A stretch of DNA of 64,000 nt, from contig JAPLBE010000018.1 in assembly GCA_026392935.1 (NCBI GenBank), positions 1 through 64,000 on the forward strand. The letters are read 5' to 3'. The DNA comes from Actinomycetota bacterium. Its GTDB lineage: Bacteria; Actinomycetota; Actinomycetes; Nanopelagicales; Nanopelagicaceae. Shown piece by piece: positions 58,206-64,000 of the stretch (positions within the stretch are counted from its first letter, which is position 1; each line of letters opens with the position of its first letter). The notes under the pieces are model-generated. The model was not told the origin of the DNA, did not search any database, and worked only from the letters and a program-made list of their open reading frames with translations. The translations under genes and the position numbers were made by a program.

Positions 58206-58514
58206 GAAGAACTCCTACCAAGGTTGCCTTGTGCGACCTTCCCCGATCCACAATTGCGACTCATTGGTAGTTTTCAATACCTTATTTATACAACTTCCCC
58301 CTGACTTTGTGAATACCCGCCTTTTTTGAGCGTGATTTCAAAATTGCCGGAATAGGAATACGGATGCGTAGCAGGTACGCTTTTCCCTAGTCGGACGCTT
58401 TATCAGTACCCGTTGTTAGATTTACTTCTTTACTCGGTATGGCTGTAGCAAGACGAAGACTGGTGGTCGAGGAATTCTCGAACACCTACACATATCGAAG
58501 GAATAGTAAAAAAT
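58206..58514 (+). promoter_or_regulatory. long leader region of the cold-shock gene
   Basis: A 309-base stretch without a supportable gene between two divergent starts. It contains a hairpin GCGTA-GCAGG-TACGC (58366-58380) directly followed by TTTTCCC. A second hairpin lies at 58462-58486 (GGTG-g-TCGAG with GAATT loop, pairing with CTCGA-a-CACC). The Shine-Dalgarno is AAGGAA about 12 bases before ATG. Structured, long leaders are typical of cold-shock mRNAs and allow temperature-dependent translation; the first hairpin could act as an attenuator. No promoter was picked with confidence. Confidence 0.5.
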
Positions 58515-58718
58515 ATGGCAACAGGTACAGTTAAGTGGTTCAACTCTGAAAAGGGTTTCGGTTTCATTGCAGTTGATGGTGGCGGACAAGATGTATTCGT
58601 TCACTACTCAGCAATCCAGGGAAACGGTTACAAGAGCCTTGAAGAGGGTCAGTCAGTTTCATTCGAGGTCGTCCAGGGTCCTAAGGGTCCTCAGGCAGAC
58701 GCAGTGAACGCTAACTAA
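58515..58718 (+). CDS. cspA: cold-shock protein (CspA family)
   Basis: 67 residues. It has RNP1 KGFGFI and RNP2 VFVHYSAI on the OB fold, typical of single-stranded nucleic-acid-binding cold-shock proteins that act as RNA chaperones. It is a free-standing gene with a long leader and a strong terminator. Codon use is that of a highly expressed gene. Confidence 0.96.
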   Translation: MATGTVKWFNSEKGFGFIAVDGGGQDVFVHYSAIQGNGYKSLEEGQSVSFEVVQGPKGPQADAVNAN

Positions 58719-58728
58719 TTTCACTTAC

Positions 58729-58764
58729 AAATAAGGCCCGTCGAGAAATCGGCGGGCCTTATTT
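58729..58764 (+). terminator. intrinsic terminator of the cold-shock gene
   Basis: AAATAAGGCCCG pairs with CGGGCCTTATTT over 12 base pairs around a 12-base loop, followed by CATTT. The symmetrical A/T flanks also let it end transcription from the opposite M23 peptidase gene. Confidence 0.85.
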
Positions 58765-58778
58765 CATTTCTAGATAAT

Positions 58779-59363
58779 TTATTTTTTAGGAAGGGGTGGA
58801 ATCTCTCCAACTTTAGCTTTACGTGCAGCAACAGCTTTCACTGGAGAAAGATCTTTTCCTTTCTTCCACGCATCTAAATATTTCCATGGCAAAACTTCTC
58901 CGCGCCGCACCCACCAAGTATCTGCAGGTGTTGGCCAAGAAATTCCAAAGTGAAGGTGTGGCGATGTGCCCCGTGCACTGCCAGTGGAACCAATTGCACC
59001 GAGAACATCACCAGCAAGAACTGCAACACCAGGTTCGATATTTGCTGGTATCGAGCGAAGATGCGATCCGTAATAACGAACTCCATCTTCACCAATAATT
59101 GAAACTGATAATCCGCCACGGGTAATTCCTAAATTGGGTGGGCTCTTCCAAGTATCTATACGATTTACTTCATCAACAATGCCATTAATCGGTGCGACAA
59201 ACTTGCACCCAGCTTTTGCCAAGATATCCGTAGCTGCATAATCGTGATGAGCTCGCGCATAATTCACTGAACAATTTGCAACTGGAAAGGTATAGATGGG
59301 AGTAGCTTGCGCAGGAGACATGACGGTGCACAGAAGTGCTACTGCAACAATTTTTCTCATCAT
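58779..59363 (-). CDS. M23 family metallopeptidase
   Basis: 194 residues from ATG 59363 (the next ATG, 59360, is equally possible). A Sec signal peptide (RKIVAVALLCTVMS, cleavage after AQA) precedes the lysostaphin-type domain: HHDYAATDI with the zinc His and Asp, GIVDEV, GSHLRSIP, and the HLHFGI motif. It hydrolyses peptide cross-bridges in peptidoglycan. The DYAATD spacing is one residue longer than the usual HxGxD. It is probably cell-wall remodelling, active outside the cell. Confidence 0.9.
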   Translation of the reverse strand: MMRKIVAVALLCTVMSPAQATPIYTFPVANCSVNYARAHHDYAATDILAKAGCKFVAPINGIVDEVNRIDTWKSPPNLGITRGGLSVSIIGEDGVRYYGSHLRSIPANIEPGVAVLAGDVLGAIGSTGSARGTSPHLHFGISWPTPADTWWVRRGEVLPWKYLDAWKKGKDLSPVKAVAARKAKVGEIPPLPKK

Positions 59364-59388
59364 GCTGCCAAGCCTAACCACGCAGCAA

Positions 59389-60345
59389 CTATTTCCTTAG
59401 AGCGGCGCGGTCTAACTTTGCTGTGACTATCATGTGAGGAACAGTGAGTGCCCAAATAGTTACAAGGGTTAGCCATAAAAATTTGTCACTGACATCTTGG
59501 TGCGAAAATGCTGCAAGTAGTGCAACAAAGATCAGTGTTCCGAGTAACGCAGGTAATCCTGGGATCACCGCAGCAATAAATGCCTGCCCTGGCCGACCGC
59601 GTAGGTAAGCGGCCTCTGAATTTGGCAAAAGAGATGTCAATCGAGCTGTATGTCGCAGTGCGTGCCAACATCCAAAATAGACTGCGAATGCAACTAGTGG
59701 TGGAGCAAATGATGCCAGGGCTGCCAGAAGTGCGATATCCACAGCATCGCGAAATCTCTTTTTGAGCAATAGTGCCACCAGAGAAAGTGTTGCGATTAGT
59801 GCAACGGCAATCAAAATCTCTGATGAATACCCGTAGTGCCAATTCACAAGTGAGCTATTAATCTTTTCAAGCGCCGATGTACTGCGATCATTCACCAGAG
59901 GAATCATGACTGGCAACAAACCTGCAGCAGGTGCATATATCCACTTTGGAATTCGTGAGCCACCAGAATCTTTTAGAGAATCGAGTTCATTGAGAAAGGC
60001 TGCATCACCAATTCCGAAGTGGGTCGAACTCATAAGTACTACAGCAATGAATCCCCACACATTCCATTGCAGAATTGCATAAATTGCAGCGGCGGCAATT
60101 GCCACATAGACAAAAATAAATAGTGCCATTCGAAGGGGCGCTGACCTTGGCAGGGTTACGAGATGATCCAAAGCACCATGAGGAATACCAACCGCAAGGG
60201 CCACAATCGCCATCGATATCTGCCAATTAAGTGAGTCTGCCCCAAAGGATTGTGAGAAAAGTAATGAGAGGACGACTGCTACCGCCACCGCAGCGCTAGA
60301 AATGATGCGGACTCGGCTGAAGAGTTTTAACTTTGCCTCGACCAT
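59389..60345 (-). CDS. blh: Brp/Blh-family beta-carotene 15,15'-dioxygenase
   Basis: 318 residues from ATG 60345 (a GTG three codons earlier is possible). It is very hydrophobic with about eight or nine membrane helices. The family histidines are all visible: GIPHGALDH near residue 55, STHFGIGD near residue 120, and HALRHTARL in the C-terminal part. It cleaves beta-carotene to two retinal molecules, the rhodopsin chromophore. It is divergent, with a 48-base gap, from crtYc, so precursor and cleavage enzymes are co-located. Confidence 0.9.
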   Translation of the reverse strand: MVEAKLKLFSRVRIISSAAVAVAVVLSLLFSQSFGADSLNWQISMAIVALAVGIPHGALDHLVTLPRSAPLRMALFIFVYVAIAAAAIYAILQWNVWGFIAVVLMSSTHFGIGDAAFLNELDSLKDSGGSRIPKWIYAPAAGLLPVMIPLVNDRSTSALEKINSSLVNWHYGYSSEILIAVALIATLSLVALLLKKRFRDAVDIALLAALASFAPPLVAFAVYFGCWHALRHTARLTSLLPNSEAAYLRGRPGQAFIAAVIPGLPALLGTLIFVALLAAFSHQDVSDKFLWLTLVTIWALTVPHMIVTAKLDRAALRK

Positions 60346-60393
60346 AAAGAGCACAGTAGCAATTTTCCCCTCGAGGTATGCAAAAATACGAAC

Positions 60394-60729
60394 ATGAAAC
60401 AGTGGTCATATATGGCAATGCTCATATTTACCTTCTGTGGCTCAGCCTGGCTCGAGATTTATTTAAAGACTGGCGTTCTGCGCCGCATCAAAAGAGTAGC
60501 CATCAGTGTCTTGCCAATCAGTCTTCTCTTTCTTGCGTGGGATGCATACGCGATTTCGCAAGGGCACTGGTTCTTCGATCGCGAGCAGATCTTAGGAATC
60601 TATGGGCCACTCAGCATTCCACTTGAAGAGTACATATTTTTCATGGTGATTCCGATGGCTGCGATATTTACTATTGAAGGTGTGACAACCGTGAAACCCC
60701 ACTGGCGCAAAGACGAGTTCGGCGAATGA
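60394..60729 (+). CDS. crtYc: lycopene beta-cyclase subunit CrtYc
   Basis: 111 residues with three membrane helices. The signature SIPLEEYIFF (PLxE motif) holds the catalytic Glu pair region, and FLAWDAYAISQGHWFF is also conserved. It forms a heterodimer with CrtYd to close the lycopene ends to beta-carotene. Its stop overlaps crtYd by 4 bases. An ATG six codons in (60412) is an alternative start. Confidence 0.9.
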   Translation: MKQWSYMAMLIFTFCGSAWLEIYLKTGVLRRIKRVAISVLPISLLFLAWDAYAISQGHWFFDREQILGIYGPLSIPLEEYIFFMVIPMAAIFTIEGVTTVKPHWRKDEFGE

Positions 60730-61031
60730 TTTACTCAGATATCGCAATCACCGCATTCGCTATTGCCGTCATGGTTGATCTCTTTGTATTTAAAACTTCA
60801 ATGTTGACCCGACCAGCATTCTGGACGTCTTATGCAATCATCTTGCCATTCCAATTTCTTACAAATTGGTGGCTTACATCTAGAAACATCGTTATGTATA
60901 ACCCTGATGCAATCATGGGACTGCGATTCTTCTCAGCCCCGGCTGAAGATGTTCTCTTCGGTTTCGCACTTGTCTTAAGTGTTATGGGACTCTGGGAAGT
61001 CTGGGGACGTAAAGGCTTCCAGCGCCATTAA
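60726..61031 (+). CDS. crtYd: lycopene beta-cyclase subunit CrtYd
   Basis: 101 residues with three membrane helices; PAEDVLFGFALVL carries the acidic pair matching the CrtYc motif. It is the second half of the actinobacterial heterodimeric lycopene cyclase. The ATG overlaps the crtYc stop by 4 bases. Convergent with the downstream MDR dehydrogenase, 8 bases away. Confidence 0.9.
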   Translation: MIYSDIAITAFAIAVMVDLFVFKTSMLTRPAFWTSYAIILPFQFLTNWWLTSRNIVMYNPDAIMGLRFFSAPAEDVLFGFALVLSVMGLWEVWGRKGFQRH

Positions 61032-61039
61032 CTCATTCT

Positions 61040-62038
61040 TTAAGAGGACATACGTACAAGGACTTTAGGTAATTTCCTATCTGGGTTTGCTAGTAGTCCA
61101 ATCGCATCAGCAAACTGGTCAAAACTAAACTCCTGATCAATAATTTCAGATGACTTAATTACGCCTTCGGCAATCAGAGTAAGCGCTTCGTTATATCTAC
61201 CTGGGCCATTGAGAACTCCATAAACTGAGATATCACGCAATACAAGACTTGCAATATCAAAACTCTCCATGGGTTTATCTGGAACTCCAAGAAGTACAAC
61301 TTCTCCACCAGCAGTTACAGCTCTAAAAGTTGTTTGAATTGAACGATGCGTGCCGGCAGCTTCAACGACAACTTTGGCAGAGATAGATTCCATATCCTCT
61401 GGCATCACTGGTTCAAAACCCAGAGAACGTACACGTTCTGCGCTGGCCTGGCTGAGAACTGCAATCAAAACCTGCCAACCTCGGTGAGCAAGAACTTGTG
61501 CAGCAATTATTCCAATAGTTCCATCTCCCACCACAAGAGCGCGACCACTGGTGGCTTTGATTCGAGAGATGCCAGCGATTGCCGTTACAGCAGGTTCTGC
61601 CAATGTTGCATCACGAAGTGAGACGCCTTCTGGAATTGGATAAACATTTGCGATGGGAACTTTTACAAACTCGGCTAATGCACCGGGTCCGCCTCGTCGT
61701 ACTCCAATTTCAATACGCTCCGAGCACCAGGTTGCACGATTTGTGCAGCCTTCACAATTCCCGCAACCAACAATGGGATCCATAATTACTTCTGTACCAA
61801 CAGGCAAAGTTGAATTCATAGATTGTGCGATGGTTCCGCTCATTTCATGACCTATCTGCATAGGAAATGATGCATCATTAGTGGAAAAGAATGGATGCTT
61901 ACCGTTTAACAGCTCTAGATCAGTACCGCACAGTCCAACATAGCCAACGCGGATAAGTACTTCATCATGAGTGATGTCAGGAGTTGGGATTTCTAGAATC
62001 TCCCACTCCTGCGGAGCAGTGATAAACAGCGCTTTCAT
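61040..62038 (-). CDS. zinc-dependent alcohol dehydrogenase (MDR family)
   Basis: 332 residues. Catalytic zinc ligands are Cys in GLCGTDLELL, His/Glu in GHEMSG and Glu later. The structural zinc site is CGNCEGCTNRATWC with four cysteines. The cofactor loop reads VVGDGTIGIIAA. It resembles sorbitol/threonine/sugar-acid dehydrogenases, so it probably oxidises a polyol or sugar acid with NAD. It is divergent from the DenD-like gene, with which it may share the palindromic operator. Confidence 0.9.
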   Translation of the reverse strand: MKALFITAPQEWEILEIPTPDITHDEVLIRVGYVGLCGTDLELLNGKHPFFSTNDASFPMQIGHEMSGTIAQSMNSTLPVGTEVIMDPIVGCGNCEGCTNRATWCSERIEIGVRRGGPGALAEFVKVPIANVYPIPEGVSLRDATLAEPAVTAIAGISRIKATSGRALVVGDGTIGIIAAQVLAHRGWQVLIAVLSQASAERVRSLGFEPVMPEDMESISAKVVVEAAGTHRSIQTTFRAVTAGGEVVLLGVPDKPMESFDIASLVLRDISVYGVLNGPGRYNEALTLIAEGVIKSSEIIDQEFSFDQFADAIGLLANPDRKLPKVLVRMSS

Positions 62039-62112
62039 CTAATTCATCCCACCCTTCTTATCGTGCCAAATGCAACTGAATGAAGTCTAAGTTAATTTGC
62101 CGAAAGGATTTG

Positions 62113-62128
62113 GTTTTCCTTGGAAAAC
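62113..62128. promoter_or_regulatory. operator candidate GTTTTCC-TT-GGAAAAC
   Basis: Perfect 7-base inverted arms around TT in the 116-base gap between two divergent genes. It overlaps the predicted -35 box of the DenD-like gene. The shape suits a dimeric repressor. No regulator gene for it lies in the window. Confidence 0.5.
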
Positions 62129-62148
62129 TTTACTTATCCCTCTAGGCT
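62120..62148 (+). promoter_or_regulatory. predicted promoter of the DenD-like operon
   Basis: TTGGAA (62120-62125), 17 bases, then TAGGCT (62143-62148), followed by 6 bases and ATG 62155. The boxes are moderate. The absence of Shine-Dalgarno fits a leaderless mRNA. The operator candidate covers the -35 box. Confidence 0.35.
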
Positions 62149-62154
62149 AACTGA

Positions 62155-63153
62155 ATGAAAATTGCGATTATTGGCGGCGGTGGCATGGTCGGGCAGAAAT
62201 TGGCCCACAAACTAGCGCTTACGGGCAAGCTCGGTAATCGAGAAATAAATGAACTCACATTAGCTGATGCGTTCTCGGCGCCAGCGTTATCTATTACTGC
62301 CAATTTTCCAATTACATCAGTAGTTGCGGACATAACAGACCCCGCGATTGCGCAATCTCTCATTGCAGCTAAGCCTGATGTAATTTTTCACCTCGCTGCA
62401 GTTGTGTCAGGCGAAGCAGAGGCAAATTTCGAAAAAGGCTACAGTGTTAACGTTGAAGGAATTAAGAACATACTTGAAGCAATTCGACTTACCGGTAATG
62501 GTTACAAGCCAAAATTGATTTTTACATCCTCCGTTGCTGTTTACGGCGGTCCATACTCTAAAGTCATCAATGATGACTTCCATTTGCAGCCACGCACTAG
62601 CTATGGAACTCAAAAAGCTATCTCAGAACTTCTTCTCAACGATTACAGTCGCCGGGGTTTTGTAGATGGCGTAAGTCTTCGATTTCCAACGATCTGTATT
62701 CGTCCTGGAAAACCTAACAAGGCCGCATCCGGATTCTTTTCAAACATTCTGCGTGAACCACTAGTCGGTATTGAAGCCATACTTCCTGCATCACTGAGTT
62801 CCACGAATTTCTTCGCATCCCCACGTGCGGCAGTTGGATTTCTTGTACATGCAGCAAATCTAGATACATCAGTTCTTGGTGATAACAGAGCAATGGCGAT
62901 GCCCGGTGTGTGGGGTACGGTCGGTGATGAGATTGATGCACTTCGCAGAGTTGCTGGCGATAAAATTGTTTCACTAATAAAGCATGAGCCTGATCCTGAT
63001 ATCGAAAAAATGCTCTCCAATTGGAACTTTCCCGACATTACAAGTACCAGAGCAAAGTCATTTGGCTTTACAGCTGAAAGCACACTTGATGAGATTATTC
63101 AGGTCCATATTGATGATGAACTAGGTGGAAAGATTCCGGGGCTCAACTCATGA
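62155..63153 (+). CDS. DenD-like NAD-dependent sugar-acid dehydrogenase (extended SDR)
   Basis: 332 residues. The cofactor loop is GGGGMVG, the family feature HLAAVVSGEAEANFEKG is present, and the catalytic YxxxK is YGTQK. The pattern fits DenD (D-erythronate 2-dehydrogenase) and relatives that oxidise four-carbon sugar acids. It overlaps the next SDR gene by 4 bases. A DenD-type pathway normally needs OtnI/OtnC or a ThnK-type kinase, none of which is in view. Confidence 0.82.
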   Translation: MKIAIIGGGGMVGQKLAHKLALTGKLGNREINELTLADAFSAPALSITANFPITSVVADITDPAIAQSLIAAKPDVIFHLAAVVSGEAEANFEKGYSVNVEGIKNILEAIRLTGNGYKPKLIFTSSVAVYGGPYSKVINDDFHLQPRTSYGTQKAISELLLNDYSRRGFVDGVSLRFPTICIRPGKPNKAASGFFSNILREPLVGIEAILPASLSSTNFFASPRAAVGFLVHAANLDTSVLGDNRAMAMPGVWGTVGDEIDALRRVAGDKIVSLIKHEPDPDIEKMLSNWNFPDITSTRAKSFGFTAESTLDEIIQVHIDDELGGKIPGLNS

Positions 63154-63890
63154 AACAGATCGCACTCGTTACCGGAGCAGGCCGCGGCGTAGGTCGTGTC
63201 ACCGCAATTACCTTGGCAAAAAAGGGTTGGACAGTCGTTGTTGCAGGTCGCGATAAGTCAGCCATTGACGCCGTTGCTAAGGAGGCCGGCGGGGAATCAG
63301 TGGGCATTGTGTGCGATGTCAGCAATCCAGAATCAGTTAAATCCCTCTTTACCGAAATCAAAAGTAAATTCGGGCGCTTAGACCTACTTTTCAATAATGC
63401 AGGGGTTGTTGCGCCAGGAGTTGCACTCGAGGATGTAAAAATCGAAGATTGGCAGAACGTAGTTAATGTAAATATCTCTGGCGTCTTTTACTGTACTCAA
63501 CAAGCATTTGCCCTAATGAAAACTCAGAAACCCATGGGCGGTCGCATCATCAACAATGGATCCATCTCTGCACACGTTCCACGCCCAAATTCTTCGGCCT
63601 ACACAGCATCGAAGCATGCAGTTACTGGGCTCACCAAGACCGCTTCCCTTGATGGTCGCCATTTTGATATCGCCGTTGGTCAAATAGATATTGGTAATGC
63701 CAATACAGATATGGCTGAACAAATGCGAGTCGGTGCAACACAACCAGATGGCTCAAAGATGATCGAGCCAACTATTGATCCACAAAATGTTGCAGATGCC
63801 GTTGTTTACATGGCTAGTTTGCCGCTAAGTGCAAACGTGCCGTTTATAACTGTGATGGCTACAAAAATGCCATACACAGGACGCGGGTAA
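63150..63890 (+). CDS. SDR family oxidoreductase
   Basis: 246 residues: TGAGRGVGR cofactor loop, NNAGVV, catalytic Ser in NNGSISA, YTASKH with Tyr and Lys. The ATG overlaps the DenD-like stop by 4 bases, so both act in one pathway. The C-terminus ends PYTGRG, with no membrane part. Substrate unknown, probably a sugar or sugar acid. Confidence 0.88.
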   Translation: MKQIALVTGAGRGVGRVTAITLAKKGWTVVVAGRDKSAIDAVAKEAGGESVGIVCDVSNPESVKSLFTEIKSKFGRLDLLFNNAGVVAPGVALEDVKIEDWQNVVNVNISGVFYCTQQAFALMKTQKPMGGRIINNGSISAHVPRPNSSAYTASKHAVTGLTKTASLDGRHFDIAVGQIDIGNANTDMAEQMRVGATQPDGSKMIEPTIDPQNVADAVVYMASLPLSANVPFITVMATKMPYTGRG

Positions 63891-63898
63891 TTGCGCTT

Positions 63899-64000
63899 CT
63901 AGCCGTGTGCTGCTGCAACTGCTGCGTACTTGATCTTCCCATCATGCACGTTCAGTCCCGCGGCAAGTCCAGCATCGTCTGACATCGATTGCTCCCAACC
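63899..64000 (-). CDS. ald: alanine dehydrogenase, C-terminal end only
   Basis: 33 codons and the stop are inside the window; the gene starts beyond base 64000. The end reads SMSDDAGLAAGLNVHDGKIKY, then AAVAAAHG, which matches the conserved end of NAD-dependent alanine dehydrogenase. It interconverts alanine and pyruvate plus ammonia. The gene is convergent with the SDR gene 8 bases away. Confidence 0.7.
   Translation of the reverse strand, partial: GWEQSMSDDAGLAAGLNVHDGKIKYAAVAAAHG

Overview
The window is a densely packed stretch of a chromosome from a low-to-medium GC actinobacterium (GC looks mid-40s by eye). The gene orders are actinobacterial: leuS-comEA-comEC-holA-rpsT-lepA-hemW-hrcA-dnaJ-rsmE-phoH-ybeY, nadD-rsfS, etfBA-cysteine desulfurase-mnmA-ligA, and fabD-fabH-acpP-fabF-accD next to a DUF3145 gene. 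Small genes, overlapping stops and starts, and a retinal/carotenoid pair (Blh plus CrtYc/CrtYd) suggest a planktonic freshwater actinobacterium of the Nanopelagicales (acI) type. That taxonomic placement is inference.

Bases 1-12.4 kb form an accessory catabolic island. A minus-strand operon runs from a FadR-type GntR regulator through a ribose-type ABC importer (ATPase, permease, Tat-exported binding protein). It continues through a broken mandelate-racemase/enolase-superfamily dehydratase gene, an SMP-30 lactonase, an SDR dehydrogenase, a CaiB/BaiF CoA-transferase and a crotonase to a GH13 glycosidase cut by the window edge. A divergent SDR and a signal-less solute-binding-like protein lie upstream. 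The logic is uptake of a sugar or sugar acid, oxidation, lactone opening and dehydration, with an unexplained CoA-linked branch.

Bases 12.4-23.3 kb are mixed: a secreted cytochrome b5-like protein, small membrane proteins, MutM, DoxX, an M24-fold protein with a degraded metal site, DUF2256, an agmatinase-family ureohydrolase and a YqhA protein. The segment ends in a four-gene operon of an FAD 2-hydroxyacid dehydrogenase and a three-part UxaA-type dehydratase. In its two larger subunits, opposite halves of the conserved motifs are lost.

Bases 23.3-48.7 kb are core housekeeping, nearly all on the minus strand: tRNA-Glu, tRNA-Gln and tRNA-Ala, translation (gltX, leuS, lepA, rpsT, rsfS, mnmA, ybeY, rsmE), DNA metabolism (holA, ligA), DNA uptake (comEA, comEC), chaperone control (a shortened hrcA, dnaJ), NAD synthesis (nadD) and electron transfer (etfBA). 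Bases 48.8-57 kb on the plus strand hold two glycosyltransferases and an SGNH hydrolase (lipoglycan or envelope), followed by the fatty-acid synthesis operon. Bases 57-64 kb hold a SIMPL protein, DUF3145, a cold-shock gene with a long leader and a clear terminator, an M23 peptidase, blh/crtYcYd, and a second sugar-acid cassette (MDR dehydrogenase, DenD-like dehydrogenase, SDR) with a palindromic operator candidate. The window ends in the 3' end of alanine dehydrogenase.

Several promoters have a -10-like hexamer 6-7 bases before the start codon, which predicts leaderless mRNAs. leuS starts one base after tRNA-Ala, so tRNA processing could itself generate a leaderless leuS message. No CRISPR array, insertion sequence, prophage or rRNA gene was seen.
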